This document shows, piece by piece, positions 1 to 8,622 of a DNA stretch of 40,783 nucleotides. A program made the translations under genes and the position numbers. This stretch comes from an uncultured Clostridia bacterium (GTDB lineage: Bacteria; Bacillota; Clostridia; TANB77; CAG-508): positions 1 to 40,783 of the forward strand of contig CANQVF010000016.1 of assembly GCA_947627185.1 (NCBI GenBank). Reading direction: 5' to 3'. The first letter of the stretch is position 1; each line of letters begins with the position of its first letter. The notes under the pieces are model-generated. The model was not told where the DNA came from. It was given only the letters and a program-made list of their open reading frames with translations, and did no database searches.

Positions 1-106
1 GAATCGTTATTAACAATATAAGGTACTCAAACTATATATTTTTCAAAAAAGTGTGACATATGATTGACTAACCTACAAAATTCAAAAATACTTAATATTT
101 AAATTA

Positions 107-135
107 TTGATTTAAAAAAATATATAGTGTATAAT
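107..135 (+). promoter_or_regulatory. Promoter of the Ig-like membrane protein gene
   Basis: A TTGATT -35 box (107-112) and a perfect TATAAT -10 box (130-135) are separated by 17 bases. The predicted transcription start is near 142, about 30 bases before the ATG at 174, with the ribosome binding site AAAGGAGA in between. The stretch before it (1-106) shows no coding signal. Confidence 0.75.
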
Positions 136-173
136 ATATAAGATTTAAATTACATAAGTTAAAGGAGATTCAA

Positions 174-818
174 ATGAAAAATAAAAGAGCTTTAGTAATA
201 TCAATAGTAATATTCATAATAGTTGGTATACTTGCATTATTATTAATACTAAATAAAGGACATATTGGTAAGTATGCATTAGTAAATGTAGAACCTGTTG
301 ATGAACAAGAGGAAGAAATACTACCAAAACTTGAATTAAAATTAGAAAATGAATATTTATCTTCTAAAAATAAAAAAGAAACTGTGGGAATGACAGTTAC
401 AATAGATGGTGAAACAGTTACAGATGGAGCAACATTTACTTCTAGCGATGAAAAAATAGTTAAAATAAACAAAAATAATGAATTAGTTGCTGTTTCAGAT
501 GGAAAAGCTATAATAACGGCAAATTATGATGGGATGACAGCAGAAGCTACTGCTAGAGTTATAACTCCTATAAAAACAATGAATTTTACAACAACAAACA
601 GTACTATAAGAGTGGGAAAAGATTTACAAATGAAATTAAAAGTAACTCCTTCAGATGCTTACATAGATACATTAAAATATACTTCTAGTGATGAAAAAAT
701 AGCTACTGTTGATCCAAGTGGTATAGTTACTGGAATAGCTCCAGGAAAAGTAAAAATTACAGTATATGATTCATATACAGATACAGAAAAATCAGTTAAT
801 TTAACAATAAAGAAATAA
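174..818 (+). CDS. Membrane-anchored protein with two bacterial Ig-like (Big_2) domains
   Basis: This 214-residue protein has a short basic start and one hydrophobic segment (about residues 7-27), so it is probably held in the membrane with the rest outside the cell. Two Ig-like repeats follow, roughly residues 65-128 and 133-212. Each carries the signature in which a TSSDEKI stretch precedes a G-K-I/V-T turn, typical of Big_2 domains in adhesins and surface proteins. There is no sorting motif and no enzyme domain. The ATG follows AAAGGAGA at a normal distance. It has its own promoter and a terminator directly after it, so it is a single-gene unit. The biological role is unknown; a cell-surface or wall-contact role is inferred from the domains only. 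Confidence 0.75.
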   Translation: MKNKRALVISIVIFIIVGILALLLILNKGHIGKYALVNVEPVDEQEEEILPKLELKLENEYLSSKNKKETVGMTVTIDGETVTDGATFTSSDEKIVKINKNNELVAVSDGKAIITANYDGMTAEATARVITPIKTMNFTTTNSTIRVGKDLQMKLKVTPSDAYIDTLKYTSSDEKIATVDPSGIVTGIAPGKVKITVYDSYTDTEKSVNLTIKK

Positions 819-830
819 TATAAAAATATG

Positions 831-870
831 TGAACTACTCTTGTTAGACAAAAGTAGTTCATTTTTTATT
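831..870 (+). terminator. Rho-independent terminator after the Ig-like gene
   Basis: TGAACTACT (831-839) pairs with AGTAGTTCA (853-861), and a T-rich run follows (861-870). It closes the single-gene unit and lies before the gdpP promoter. Confidence 0.8.
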
Positions 871-922
871 TATAAAATTATGTTTCGAATAAAGAGTATA
901 GCATGTATAAACAAAAGCCTGT

Positions 923-951
923 TTGACAAAAAAACCTTTAAGTAGTATAAT
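923..951 (+). promoter_or_regulatory. Consensus promoter of the gdpP-rplI-dnaB operon
   Basis: TTGACA (923-928) and TATAAT (946-951) are both perfect consensus boxes with a 17-base spacer. It lies about 30 bases upstream of the gdpP start. No other promoter is evident before dnaB, so the three genes probably form one strongly expressed operon. Confidence 0.85.
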
Positions 952-984
952 AACTGTGTTATTTTATGTGTATAAGGAGATTTT

Positions 985-2985
985 ATGTCCAAAGATAATG
1001 ATAAAATTTTAGATAAACTCATAAATAAAAATATTATATATATAGCAATAATAGCAGTATTATGCATAATGTTGAGTGTGTATAATCTAAGATGGGTTAT
1101 TCCGTCAATAGTAATTTTTGCATTAACAATAACATATACATTATGGGTTTTAAGTAAAAGAAAAACTGAAATTGAAAATCATATTCAAGATGTTACATCA
1201 GATGTAAGTACAGCTTCAAAAGGAAATTTAGTAAATACACCTATCCCATTAGTATTAATAGAAACAGGTGGAAATATTATTTGGAGAAGTAAAAAATTTG
1301 TTGAAGAATTTCAAAATATTGATATAGCAACAAATTTAAATCCAATAGTTAAAGAAATAAAACTAGATATAGAAAAAAAAGATGAAAATATAGAAATTTC
1401 AAAGCAGTTTAACATAGATAAAAAAGTTTATAAAATATTAGGAAGTGTAGTAAAATCAAAAAGAAGAAAACAAAAAGAATATATATTATCATTATATTTT
1501 ATAGATGAAACAAAATATAATGAATTATTTGATACTTATAACAATGCTAAAACTTGTATTGGTATTGCAATGATTGATAATTATGATGAAATTACACAAA
1601 CAGTCTTACCAGAAAGAAAAATAGAGTTATTAGCAAAAATAGAAAAAGAAATAATAGATTGGGTAACAAAAACAGGCGGACTAATCATAAAAACAGAAAG
1701 AGATTCATTCATATATGTTTGCGAGCAAAAATATTTAGCTGAATTTGAAAAGGAAAAATTCAATATATTAGATAGAGTAAAAAATATTGAAGCTGATAGT
1801 AGAATACCAATAACATTAAGTATAGCAATATCAAGTGATGGAGAAACAAACTACGAAAAATATAAAACAGCATTAGCCTCAATGGAAATAGTTCTTGGAA
1901 GAGGTGGAGACCAAGCTGTTATAAGAAAAAATGGAAAATATACTTTCTTTGGTGGAAAAACTTTAGAAGTTGAAAAAAGAGCTAAAGTAAAAGCAAGAAC
2001 AGTAGCACAATCAATAGCAAGAGTTATTTCATCTTCAGATAATGTTGTAATAATGGGACATAAAAATATTGATATTGATGCAATAGGTTCAGCATTAGGT
2101 TTATATAGATTATCTAAAACTTTAAATAAAGAGTGTTTTATTGTTTCAGAACCAACAGGAAAGTCTTTAGGAAAATTTTTAGACATATTAAGAAATGATG
2201 AAGAATATAAAAACAATATATTAACCGAAGAAGAAGCTTTAGAAATTATAACAGATAATACATTACTTATAGTTGTTGACACACATAAAACTTCATATGT
2301 AGAATTTCCAGATTTACTTGAGGAAATAGATAAAAAAATTATAATAGATCATCATAGAAAAGCACCAGATTGTATTGAAAATGCACTTATATCTTTTCAT
2401 GAAGTGTATGCATCTTCAACAGCAGAACTTGTAACAGAAATAATTCAATATGCACAAGATGATGTAAAATTAAATCTTTTAGAAGCTGAAAGCTTATATG
2501 GCGGTATCATGGTTGATACTAAGAATTTTACTTTTAAAACAGGTGTAAGAACCTTTGAAGCAGCAGCATATTTAAGAAAATACGGTGTAGATATTATAAG
2601 AGTAAAAAAATGGTTCCAAGCTGATTTAGAAAGTTATAATATTATTGCCAATATTGTTAGAAATGTAGAAATTCTTAACGATACTATTGCGATAGCTGTA
2701 TATGAAGAAGAAAATGAAGATTCAAATTTAATATGTGCAAAAGCTGCTGATGAACTTTTAACAATTAGTGATATAACAGCATCATTTGTTATGGCTAAAA
2801 TGGGAGATAAAGTTTGCATAAGTGGACGTTCAATAGGAAATATAAATGTACAACTAATTCTTGAAAAACTAGGTGGTGGAGGCCACATTACTTTAGCAGG
2901 AGCACAATTAGAAGGATTTACTTTAGAAGAAGCAAAGGATGAGCTAATTGTTAGAATTAATGAATATTTATCAGAAACAGAGTAA
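985..2985 (+). CDS. gdpP: Cyclic-di-AMP phosphodiesterase GdpP (DHH/DHHA1 family)
   Basis: GdpP (formerly YybT) is a membrane enzyme that hydrolyses cyclic di-AMP to pApA, tuning potassium and osmolyte control and cell-wall homeostasis. The 666 residues match the family: two N-terminal membrane segments (about 15-58), a degenerate PAS region, a degenerate GGDEF region (about 190-320), then the catalytic DHH and DHHA1 domains. The metal-binding motif GHKNIDIDAIGS starts at residue 358, the DHH motif (IIDHHRK) at 453-459, and the DHHA1 GGGGH motif at 630-634. AAGGAGA precedes the ATG. It is followed closely by rplI and dnaB, the usual Firmicutes order (yybT-rplI-dnaC in Bacillus). The assignment is firm. 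Confidence 0.95.
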   Translation: MSKDNDKILDKLINKNIIYIAIIAVLCIMLSVYNLRWVIPSIVIFALTITYTLWVLSKRKTEIENHIQDVTSDVSTASKGNLVNTPIPLVLIETGGNIIWRSKKFVEEFQNIDIATNLNPIVKEIKLDIEKKDENIEISKQFNIDKKVYKILGSVVKSKRRKQKEYILSLYFIDETKYNELFDTYNNAKTCIGIAMIDNYDEITQTVLPERKIELLAKIEKEIIDWVTKTGGLIIKTERDSFIYVCEQKYLAEFEKEKFNILDRVKNIEADSRIPITLSIAISSDGETNYEKYKTALASMEIVLGRGGDQAVIRKNGKYTFFGGKTLEVEKRAKVKARTVAQSIARVISSSDNVVIMGHKNIDIDAIGSALGLYRLSKTLNKECFIVSEPTGKSLGKFLDILRNDEEYKNNILTEEEALEIITDNTLLIVVDTHKTSYVEFPDLLEEIDKKIIIDHHRKAPDCIENALISFHEVYASSTAELVTEIIQYAQDDVKLNLLEAESLYGGIMVDTKNFTFKTGVRTFEAAAYLRKYGVDIIRVKKWFQADLESYNIIANIVRNVEILNDTIAIAVYEEENEDSNLICAKAADELLTISDITASFVMAKMGDKVCISGRSIGNINVQLILEKLGGGGHITLAGAQLEGFTLEEAKDELIVRINEYLSETE

Positions 2986-3012
2986 ATAAAATTTATTACA
3001 AAGGAGGTATTT

Positions 3013-3459
3013 ATGAGAGTTATTCTAAAACAAGATATTAAAGGAGTAGGAAAAAAAGATCAAATTATTAATGCAGCAGATGGTTATGCAAGAAATTATT
3101 TGTTTCCTAAAAATTTAGCTGTTCCAGCTGATGCGGGAAATATGAATAATTTGAAATCAAAAAATGAATCAATGGCATTTAAAAAAGGCGAAGATTTTAA
3201 AGAAGCACAGGAAATAGCCGAAAGAATGAAAAAAATAACAGTAAAAATACCAGTAAAAGCAGGAGATAATGGAAAACTATTTGGAGGAGTTACTGCAAAA
3301 GAAATAGCTGAAACTCTAAAGAAAGATTTTAACATAGATGTAGATAAGAAAAAAGTTTTACTTTCAGAAACAATAAAAGTAGCTGGTTGCACAAAAGTTG
3401 ATATAAAACTAAATGAAGGAGTAATGGCATCAGTACAAGTTATGGTTGTACCAAAATAA
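3013..3459 (+). CDS. rplI: 50S ribosomal protein L9 (bL9)
   Basis: bL9 is a two-domain protein of the large ribosomal subunit that binds 23S rRNA and helps keep the reading frame. At 148 residues it is full length. The N-terminal lobe opens with the conserved MRVILKQDIKGVGKKDQI and continues with the DGYARNYLFPK motif at residues 23-33. A connecting helix leads to the C-terminal domain with the KLFGGVT segment. A strong AAGGAGG site lies 5 bases before the ATG. It is the middle gene of the gdpP-rplI-dnaB operon, 27 bases after gdpP. Confidence 0.97.
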   Translation: MRVILKQDIKGVGKKDQIINAADGYARNYLFPKNLAVPADAGNMNNLKSKNESMAFKKGEDFKEAQEIAERMKKITVKIPVKAGDNGKLFGGVTAKEIAETLKKDFNIDVDKKKVLLSETIKVAGCTKVDIKLNEGVMASVQVMVVPK

Positions 3460-3486
3460 ACCTAAAAATAAAGAGGAATAGAAAAT

Positions 3487-4830
3487 ATGGAATTAGGAAA
3501 AATACCACCACATGATATTGAAGCAGAACAAGCAATTTTAGGATGTATGCTTACAGATAAAGATTCTGTAATTGATGCGATAGAAATTTTAAAAGAAGAT
3601 TCTTTTTATAGAGAAGATAATAGGGCTATTTTTTCTGCTATTTTATCTTTGTATGCAAAAAGCGAACCAATAGATATAATAACAGTAAAAGCAGAATTAG
3701 TAGAAAATGGAAGCTTTGAAAGGATAGGCGGTTTAGAATATTTAGCAAGTCTTCCAGAAAAAGTACCAACTACTGCAAATGTAGATAAATATATAAAAAT
3801 AGTAGATGAAAAAGCTATGATGAGAAGCCTTATTAATACTGCAAATGAATTAGTATCATTAGGATTTGATGAAACAGAAGAAATAGATAGAATAATGGAT
3901 TTAGCAGAAAAAAAGGTTTTTGATTTAGCTCAAAAAAAGAATACAAAAGGCTATACAGCAATAAAAGATGTTTTAGTAGAGTCATTTGCAAAGTTAGAAG
4001 AATTATATAATCAAAAAGGTAAAATAAGCGGATTAACAACAGGTTTTACAGATTTAGATTATAAAACTTCAGGACTTCATAATTCTGATTTAATAGTAGT
4101 AGCTGCAAGACCAGCAATGGGTAAATCAGCATTTGCAATTAACATAGCAACAAATGTAGCTCTTCAAGCTAAAAAACCAGTAGCAATTTTTAATTTAGAA
4201 ATGTCTAAAGAACAAGTTGGAAATAGAATTTTATGTAGTGAAGCAATGGTAGATAGTAATAAAATTAGAACTGGACAAATTGAAGATGATGATTGGGTAA
4301 AACTTGCATCAACACTTGGAAGATTATCAGATGCACCAATATATATAGATGATACAGCCGGAATTTCAATAATGGAAATTAGAGCTAAATGTAGAAAATT
4401 AAAATTAGAAAAAGATATTGGATTAGTTGTAATAGATTATTTACAATTAGTTCAAGGTAGTGGAACTAAAAATTCTACTCGTGAGCAAGAAATATCAGAA
4501 ATTAGTAGATCTTTAAAAATACTTGCAAAAGAATTAAATATACCTGTTATAGCATTATCACAGCTTTCTCGTAGTGTAGAAAAAAGAGATGATAAAAGGC
4601 CAATGCTTTCAGATTTAAGGGAATCAGGAGCAATAGAACAGGATGCTGATATAGTAATGTTTTTATATAGAGATGATTACTATAATGAAGATAGTGAAAA
4701 GAAAAACGTGGCAGAAGTAATTTTAGCTAAACACAGAGGTGGTTCAACTGGTACAGTTGATTTAGCTTGGCTTGCAAGTTATACAAAATTTGCTAATTTA
4801 GAGAAAAGATTTTTTGAAAACAATAAATAA
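3487..4830 (+). CDS. dnaB: Replicative DNA helicase DnaB (DnaC in Bacillus nomenclature)
   Basis: This is the hexameric helicase that unwinds DNA at the replication fork and interacts with primase. The 447 residues carry the N-terminal helical domain, with the typical opening IPPHDIEAEQAILG (residues 6-19), and a RecA-like motor. The Walker A motif ARPAMGKS lies at 207-214, and the Walker B Asp in VVIDYLQL is at 317. The C-terminal KHRGGSTGTV arginine-finger region is present. No intein is seen. A modest GAGGAA site precedes the ATG. It ends the operon and is followed by a strong terminator. Confidence 0.97.
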   Translation: MELGKIPPHDIEAEQAILGCMLTDKDSVIDAIEILKEDSFYREDNRAIFSAILSLYAKSEPIDIITVKAELVENGSFERIGGLEYLASLPEKVPTTANVDKYIKIVDEKAMMRSLINTANELVSLGFDETEEIDRIMDLAEKKVFDLAQKKNTKGYTAIKDVLVESFAKLEELYNQKGKISGLTTGFTDLDYKTSGLHNSDLIVVAARPAMGKSAFAINIATNVALQAKKPVAIFNLEMSKEQVGNRILCSEAMVDSNKIRTGQIEDDDWVKLASTLGRLSDAPIYIDDTAGISIMEIRAKCRKLKLEKDIGLVVIDYLQLVQGSGTKNSTREQEISEISRSLKILAKELNIPVIALSQLSRSVEKRDDKRPMLSDLRESGAIEQDADIVMFLYRDDYYNEDSEKKNVAEVILAKHRGGSTGTVDLAWLASYTKFANLEKRFFENNK

Positions 4831-4835
4831 TTTTT

Positions 4836-4878
4836 AAGGGGTATTAGTTTTAAAGAAATCTAATACCCTTTAATTATA
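4836..4878 (+). terminator. Terminator of the gdpP-rplI-dnaB operon
   Basis: GGGTATTAG (4839-4847) pairs with CTAATACCC (4860-4868), flanked by AA/TT pairing and a short AT-rich tail. It lies directly after the dnaB stop. Confidence 0.75.
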
Positions 4879-4898
4879 TAATTAACAATTTAAAATAA

Positions 4899-5044
4899 CA
4901 TTTAAAAAAATATTTTAAATCAACTTTTAAAAAATATTTTAAATTAACTTTTAAAAAATATTTTAAATTAACTTTTAAAAAAATATTTTAAATCAACTTT
5001 TAAAAAATATTTTAAATTAACTTTTAAAAAAATACTTTAAATTA
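4899..5044 (+). repeat. Tandem repeat, six AT-only-like units of 24-25 bases
   Basis: Six near-identical copies of a 24-25 base unit of the form CTTTTAAAAAATATTTTAAA plus a short ATTAA or ATCAA tail run head to tail. Units differ by one A in the central A-run and by T or C near the end. Each unit is nearly self-complementary (TTTAAAAAATATTTTAAA), so the array could form hairpins or cruciforms. It lies between a terminator and a palindromic element, with no coding potential. The unit is too short and has no separate spacers, so it is not a CRISPR array. Confidence 0.85.
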
Positions 5045-5196
5045 CTGCTTTGTATATATATGATTCTTTCAAGACTTGGTGTCGCAATCTCCTTTTTCAA
5101 AAATAAAGAAAAGGAAGATTGCTCCAATCGCCCTACGCTACGCTTCGGTTGGTCGCTTACGCGTCTTTCAAAATCATATATATACGAAGCAGTAAT
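5041..5196. repeat. Palindromic MITE- or REP-like element with 25-base inverted ends
   Basis: The 25-base ends at 5041-5065 and 5172-5196 are inverted copies differing at one position (ATTACTGCTT.. against ..AAGCAGTAAT). Inside is a second hairpin, 5084-5122, whose arms are near-complementary (GCAATCTCC against GGAAGATTGC). The segment 5123-5165 is clearly richer in G and C than anything around it (CTACGCTACGCTTCGGTTGG). No ORF lies within. The layout resembles a non-autonomous mobile palindrome or a repeated extragenic element. The rest of the gap up to tilS (5197-5351) is plain AT-rich DNA with only a weak TATAAT at 5267. Confidence 0.75.
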
Positions 5197-5351
5197 AATA
5201 AAATTAGTAGTAAAAAGATAATTAAAAAATATAGCAAAGTTTATAAAAGAGATAATATTAAATTGATATAATTTAACTAAAAAAATTACAGTAAAAACTT
5301 GTAAAGAGATTAAAAATAATTTATATAAGATTTTAAATTAAAGGAGAAAAG

Positions 5352-6368
5352 ATGTTAAAAGAAAAAGTTTTGGAAACAATAAAAAAATATAATCTAATAA
5401 CTTCTGGAGACAAAATTGTTTTAGGAGTCTCTGGTGGACCAGATTCAATTTCAATGCTTAACATATTAAATGAAATTAAAAATGAACTAGATTTTGAAAT
5501 TGTTGTAGCTCATATAAATCATGGAATTAGAGAAAATGCAAAAATAGATGAAGAATTTGTAAAAAAATTTTGTGATAAAAAAGAAATTAAAATTTATATA
5601 TTAAATACTAATATAGAGGAAATATCTAAAAAAGAAAAAAGAGGTATAGAGGAAACAGGAAGAAAAGTTAGATATGAATTTTTTAATGAAATTTTAGAAA
5701 AAACAAATTCTAATAAAATAGCAATTGCTCATAATCAAAATGATAATGTTGAAACAGTTATTATGAATATGATAAGAGGTAGCGGATTAAGTGGATTAAA
5801 GGGAATTGAAGCACAAAATGGAAGATATATAAGACCTCTTATAGAATGTACAAGAGAAGAAATAGAAAAATATTGTGAAATAGAGAAATTAAATCCAAGA
5901 CATGATGAATCAAACGATGAAAATATTTATACAAGAAATAAAATAAGAAACATAGTTATTCCTTATTTAAAAAAAGAGCTAAATCCCAATATTGTTGAAA
6001 CACTTAATAGACTTTCAGAGATTGTAAAAGATGATTTAAACTATTTAAATATACAAACAGAATATGCATATAAAAATATGTGTATAGAAGAAAAAATTCC
6101 ACAATATGATGTATATAATGTGGAAAAAGAGGCTAAAATTATATTAGATTTAAAAAAGTTTAATAGAGAAAATATTGCAATCCAAAAAAGAGTAATATTA
6201 TATGCTATAAACAAACTGTTTGGTACTACTAAAGGCATAGAAAAGATACATATTGAAGATATGATAAAACTTTGTAACAATAATATAGGAAATAAATATT
6301 TAACTCCAAATAAAAATACAAAAATTGTAATCAAAAATAAAAAAATATATATCGAAACTACAAAATAA
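5352..6368 (+). CDS. tilS: tRNA(Ile)-lysidine synthase TilS, short form
   Basis: TilS attaches lysine to C34 of the CAU-anticodon tRNA-Ile so that it reads AUA, using ATP; this is essential in most bacteria. The PP-loop SGGPDS (residues 27-32) near the N-terminus and the [11 protein letters not shown] and [10 protein letters not shown] motifs are diagnostic. At 338 residues it is much shorter than the Bacillus enzyme (over 450). The C-terminal tRNA-binding TilS_C domain seems to be missing or reduced, as in the compact TilS of some other bacteria. The ATG follows AAAGGAGA. It is followed by ftsH, the usual neighbour, but the hpt gene normally between or beside them is absent. Confidence 0.92.
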   Translation: MLKEKVLETIKKYNLITSGDKIVLGVSGGPDSISMLNILNEIKNELDFEIVVAHINHGIRENAKIDEEFVKKFCDKKEIKIYILNTNIEEISKKEKRGIEETGRKVRYEFFNEILEKTNSNKIAIAHNQNDNVETVIMNMIRGSGLSGLKGIEAQNGRYIRPLIECTREEIEKYCEIEKLNPRHDESNDENIYTRNKIRNIVIPYLKKELNPNIVETLNRLSEIVKDDLNYLNIQTEYAYKNMCIEEKIPQYDVYNVEKEAKIILDLKKFNRENIAIQKRVILYAINKLFGTTKGIEKIHIEDMIKLCNNNIGNKYLTPNKNTKIVIKNKKIYIETTK

Positions 6369-6427
6369 ATATCCGTAAAGGCTTAGAAATTCAAATATTA
6401 CAGAATTATATCTTTTTAAATAAAGTA

Positions 6428-6456
6428 TTGAAATTGAAAAAATGCTATGCTATATT
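6428..6456 (+). promoter_or_regulatory. Promoter of ftsH
   Basis: TTGAAA (6428-6433) and TATATT (6451-6456) are separated by 17 bases. It lies inside the upstream in-frame extension of the ftsH reading frame, which is one reason to place the true start downstream at 6524. Confidence 0.6.
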
Positions 6457-6523
6457 TTATCCAAACAGTAAAAACTCGCTTAAAAAACATCAGTTTAAAA
6501 GCGATAGATATGGAGGAAATAAA

Positions 6524-8338
6524 TTGAAAAGTGGAATTAAAACATTAGCAGTATGGTTAATATTAATTATCATTTTTGTAGGATTAATAAATGCAGCATT
6601 TAACGATCCAGAAACAAAGATGAGCTATTCAGAATTAATAAGTAAAATATCAACAGGAGAGGTTACAGAAATAGAAATATCTTCTGATAAATCTACAGCA
6701 TATGTAACTTTAAAAGATAGTGAATCAAATAAAACACCACAAAAAGAAGTTACAATACCTAGTTTAGATTCATTTATGGATCAAATATCAGAAAATATTG
6801 TAAGTGGACAATTAAAATTAACACAAGAGGAAGAGTCAATAATAATGACAATACTTAGTGCTTTTTCTCCATTTATAATATTAATAGTATTTTTAATTTT
6901 CTGGTTATTCCTTATGAATCCAAATCAAAATAATAATAAATCAATTACATTTGGAAAAAGTAAAGCTAGAATGCTAAATGCAAATGATGAAAAAACAAAA
7001 GTAACATTTAAAGATGTTGCAGGTATAGATGAAGAAAAAGAAGAATTAGCAGAAATAGTAGAATTTTTGAAATCACCTAAAAAATTTACAGATATGGGTG
7101 CTAGAATTCCAAAAGGTGTTTTATTAGTAGGACATCCAGGAACTGGTAAAACATTACTTGCAAAAGCGGTAGCAGGAGAAGCTGGTGTACCATTCTTTAT
7201 TATAAGTGGTTCAGATTTTGTTGAAATGTTTGTTGGTGTAGGTGCATCAAGAGTAAGAGATTTATTTGAACAAGCTAAGAAAAATGCACCATGTATCATA
7301 TTTATAGATGAAATTGATGCAGTAGGACGTCAAAGAGGTGCAGGTCTTGGTGGAGGACATGATGAAAGAGAGCAAACATTAAATCAATTATTAGTAGAAA
7401 TGGATGGTTTTGCTGCTAATGAAGGTGTAATAGTAATTGCAGCTACAAACAGACCAGATGTATTAGATAAAGCTCTATTAAGAGCAGGAAGATTTGATAG
7501 ACAAATAGTAGTTGGATCACCAGATGTTAGAGCAAGAGAAGAAATATTGAAAGTTCATGCAAGAAAGAAAAAATTATCAGATGATGTTGATTTATCAACA
7601 ATAGCTAAAAATACAGCTGGATTTGTTGGAGCAGACTTAGAAAATATTTTAAATGAAGCAGCACTTTTAGCTGCAAGAAGAGATAAAACAGAAATAGGAA
7701 TGCAAGAAATAGAAGATGCTATGGTTAAAGTAACTATGGGACCTGAAAAGAAATCAAGAGTAATAAGTGAAAAAGAAAAGAAATTAGTTGCTTTCCATGA
7801 AGCAGGACACGCAGTTGTAAGTAAATTTTTACCAACACAAGATGATGTACATCAAATATCAATAATTCCTAGAGGAATGGCAGGTGGTTATACAATGTAT
7901 AGACCATCAGAAGATAAACAATTTATGAGTAAATCAGAAATGGAAGAACAAATAGTATCATTATTAGGCGGTAGAGTTGCAGAAGAATTAGTTTTAGGAG
8001 ATATTTCTACAGGAGCAAGTAATGATATAGAAAGAGCATCTAAAATTGCAAGAAGTATGGTTACTAAATATGGTATGAGCAAGCGTTTAGGAGCAATTAC
8101 ATTTGGTTCAGGACAAGAAGAAGTATTTTTAGGAAGAGACTTTACTCAACAAAAGAACTTTAGTGAAGAAACATCAGGATTAATAGATGAAGAAGTAAAA
8201 ATATTAATAGATACAGCATATAAAAAAGCAGTAGATATATTAAATGCTAATATGGAAAAACTACACAGTGTAGCAGGAGTTCTATTAGAAAAAGAAAAAA
8301 TAGATGGAGAAGAATTTGCAGAAATAATGAACTCTTAA
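6524..8338 (+). CDS. ftsH: ATP-dependent zinc metalloprotease FtsH
   Basis: FtsH is a membrane-anchored AAA+ protease that degrades misfolded membrane proteins and some regulators. From the TTG at 6524, which has GGAGG 7 bases upstream, the protein is 604 residues. Two membrane helices (about 7-24 and 106-133) flank a small extracytoplasmic domain. The Walker A motif is GHPGTGKT at 203-210, with His where nearly all FtsH proteins have Pro. Walker B is [11 protein letters not shown], the second region of homology contains RAGRFDRQ, and the zinc site HEAGH spans 425-429. The frame stays open back to 6428, but that extension is hydrophilic, lacks a ribosome site and overlaps the promoter. A terminator follows, so it appears monocistronic. 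Confidence 0.95.
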   Translation: MKSGIKTLAVWLILIIIFVGLINAAFNDPETKMSYSELISKISTGEVTEIEISSDKSTAYVTLKDSESNKTPQKEVTIPSLDSFMDQISENIVSGQLKLTQEEESIIMTILSAFSPFIILIVFLIFWLFLMNPNQNNNKSITFGKSKARMLNANDEKTKVTFKDVAGIDEEKEELAEIVEFLKSPKKFTDMGARIPKGVLLVGHPGTGKTLLAKAVAGEAGVPFFIISGSDFVEMFVGVGASRVRDLFEQAKKNAPCIIFIDEIDAVGRQRGAGLGGGHDEREQTLNQLLVEMDGFAANEGVIVIAATNRPDVLDKALLRAGRFDRQIVVGSPDVRAREEILKVHARKKKLSDDVDLSTIAKNTAGFVGADLENILNEAALLAARRDKTEIGMQEIEDAMVKVTMGPEKKSRVISEKEKKLVAFHEAGHAVVSKFLPTQDDVHQISIIPRGMAGGYTMYRPSEDKQFMSKSEMEEQIVSLLGGRVAEELVLGDISTGASNDIERASKIARSMVTKYGMSKRLGAITFGSGQEEVFLGRDFTQQKNFSEETSGLIDEEVKILIDTAYKKAVDILNANMEKLHSVAGVLLEKEKIDGEEFAEIMNS

Positions 8339-8402
8339 AAAATCTAGGGAATAACTGAGTTTAATGAAAATGAACCTCAGATAATCTAATTAAATACTAA
8401 AA

Positions 8403-8444
8403 AGAATCGCTTTAAAATTAATGTTTGAAGTGATTCTTTTTTTT
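8403..8444 (+). terminator. Terminator after ftsH
   Basis: AGAATCGCTT (8403-8412) pairs with AAGTGATTCT (8428-8437, one G-T pair), followed by eight T. The gap from here to the next gene (8445-8622) is AT-rich and shows no convincing promoter boxes or RNA structure. Confidence 0.85.
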
Positions 8445-8622
8445 ACGTATTTAATAGTTAATTTTTTATGTAATAAAAAAGATATAAATAAATAAAAGGC
8501 AATTGCGTAGAAAAACCATAAAAATAGGCTTAAAATGTAACTTTATTTTTATGTACTTATATACATATTTTTGCTATAAATTTAGTTAAGATTTTATAAA
8601 AAAGAAAGAAAAAGAGAGTAGT

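Noticed and set aside
4899..5044. CRISPR array
   Set aside because: Repeats are directly tandem without unique spacers, almost pure A/T, and no cas genes are present.
6428..6523. Upstream TTG start for ftsH adding 32 residues
   Set aside because: No ribosome site, overlaps a good promoter, and the added residues are not like FtsH. TTG 6524 has GGAGG at the right distance.
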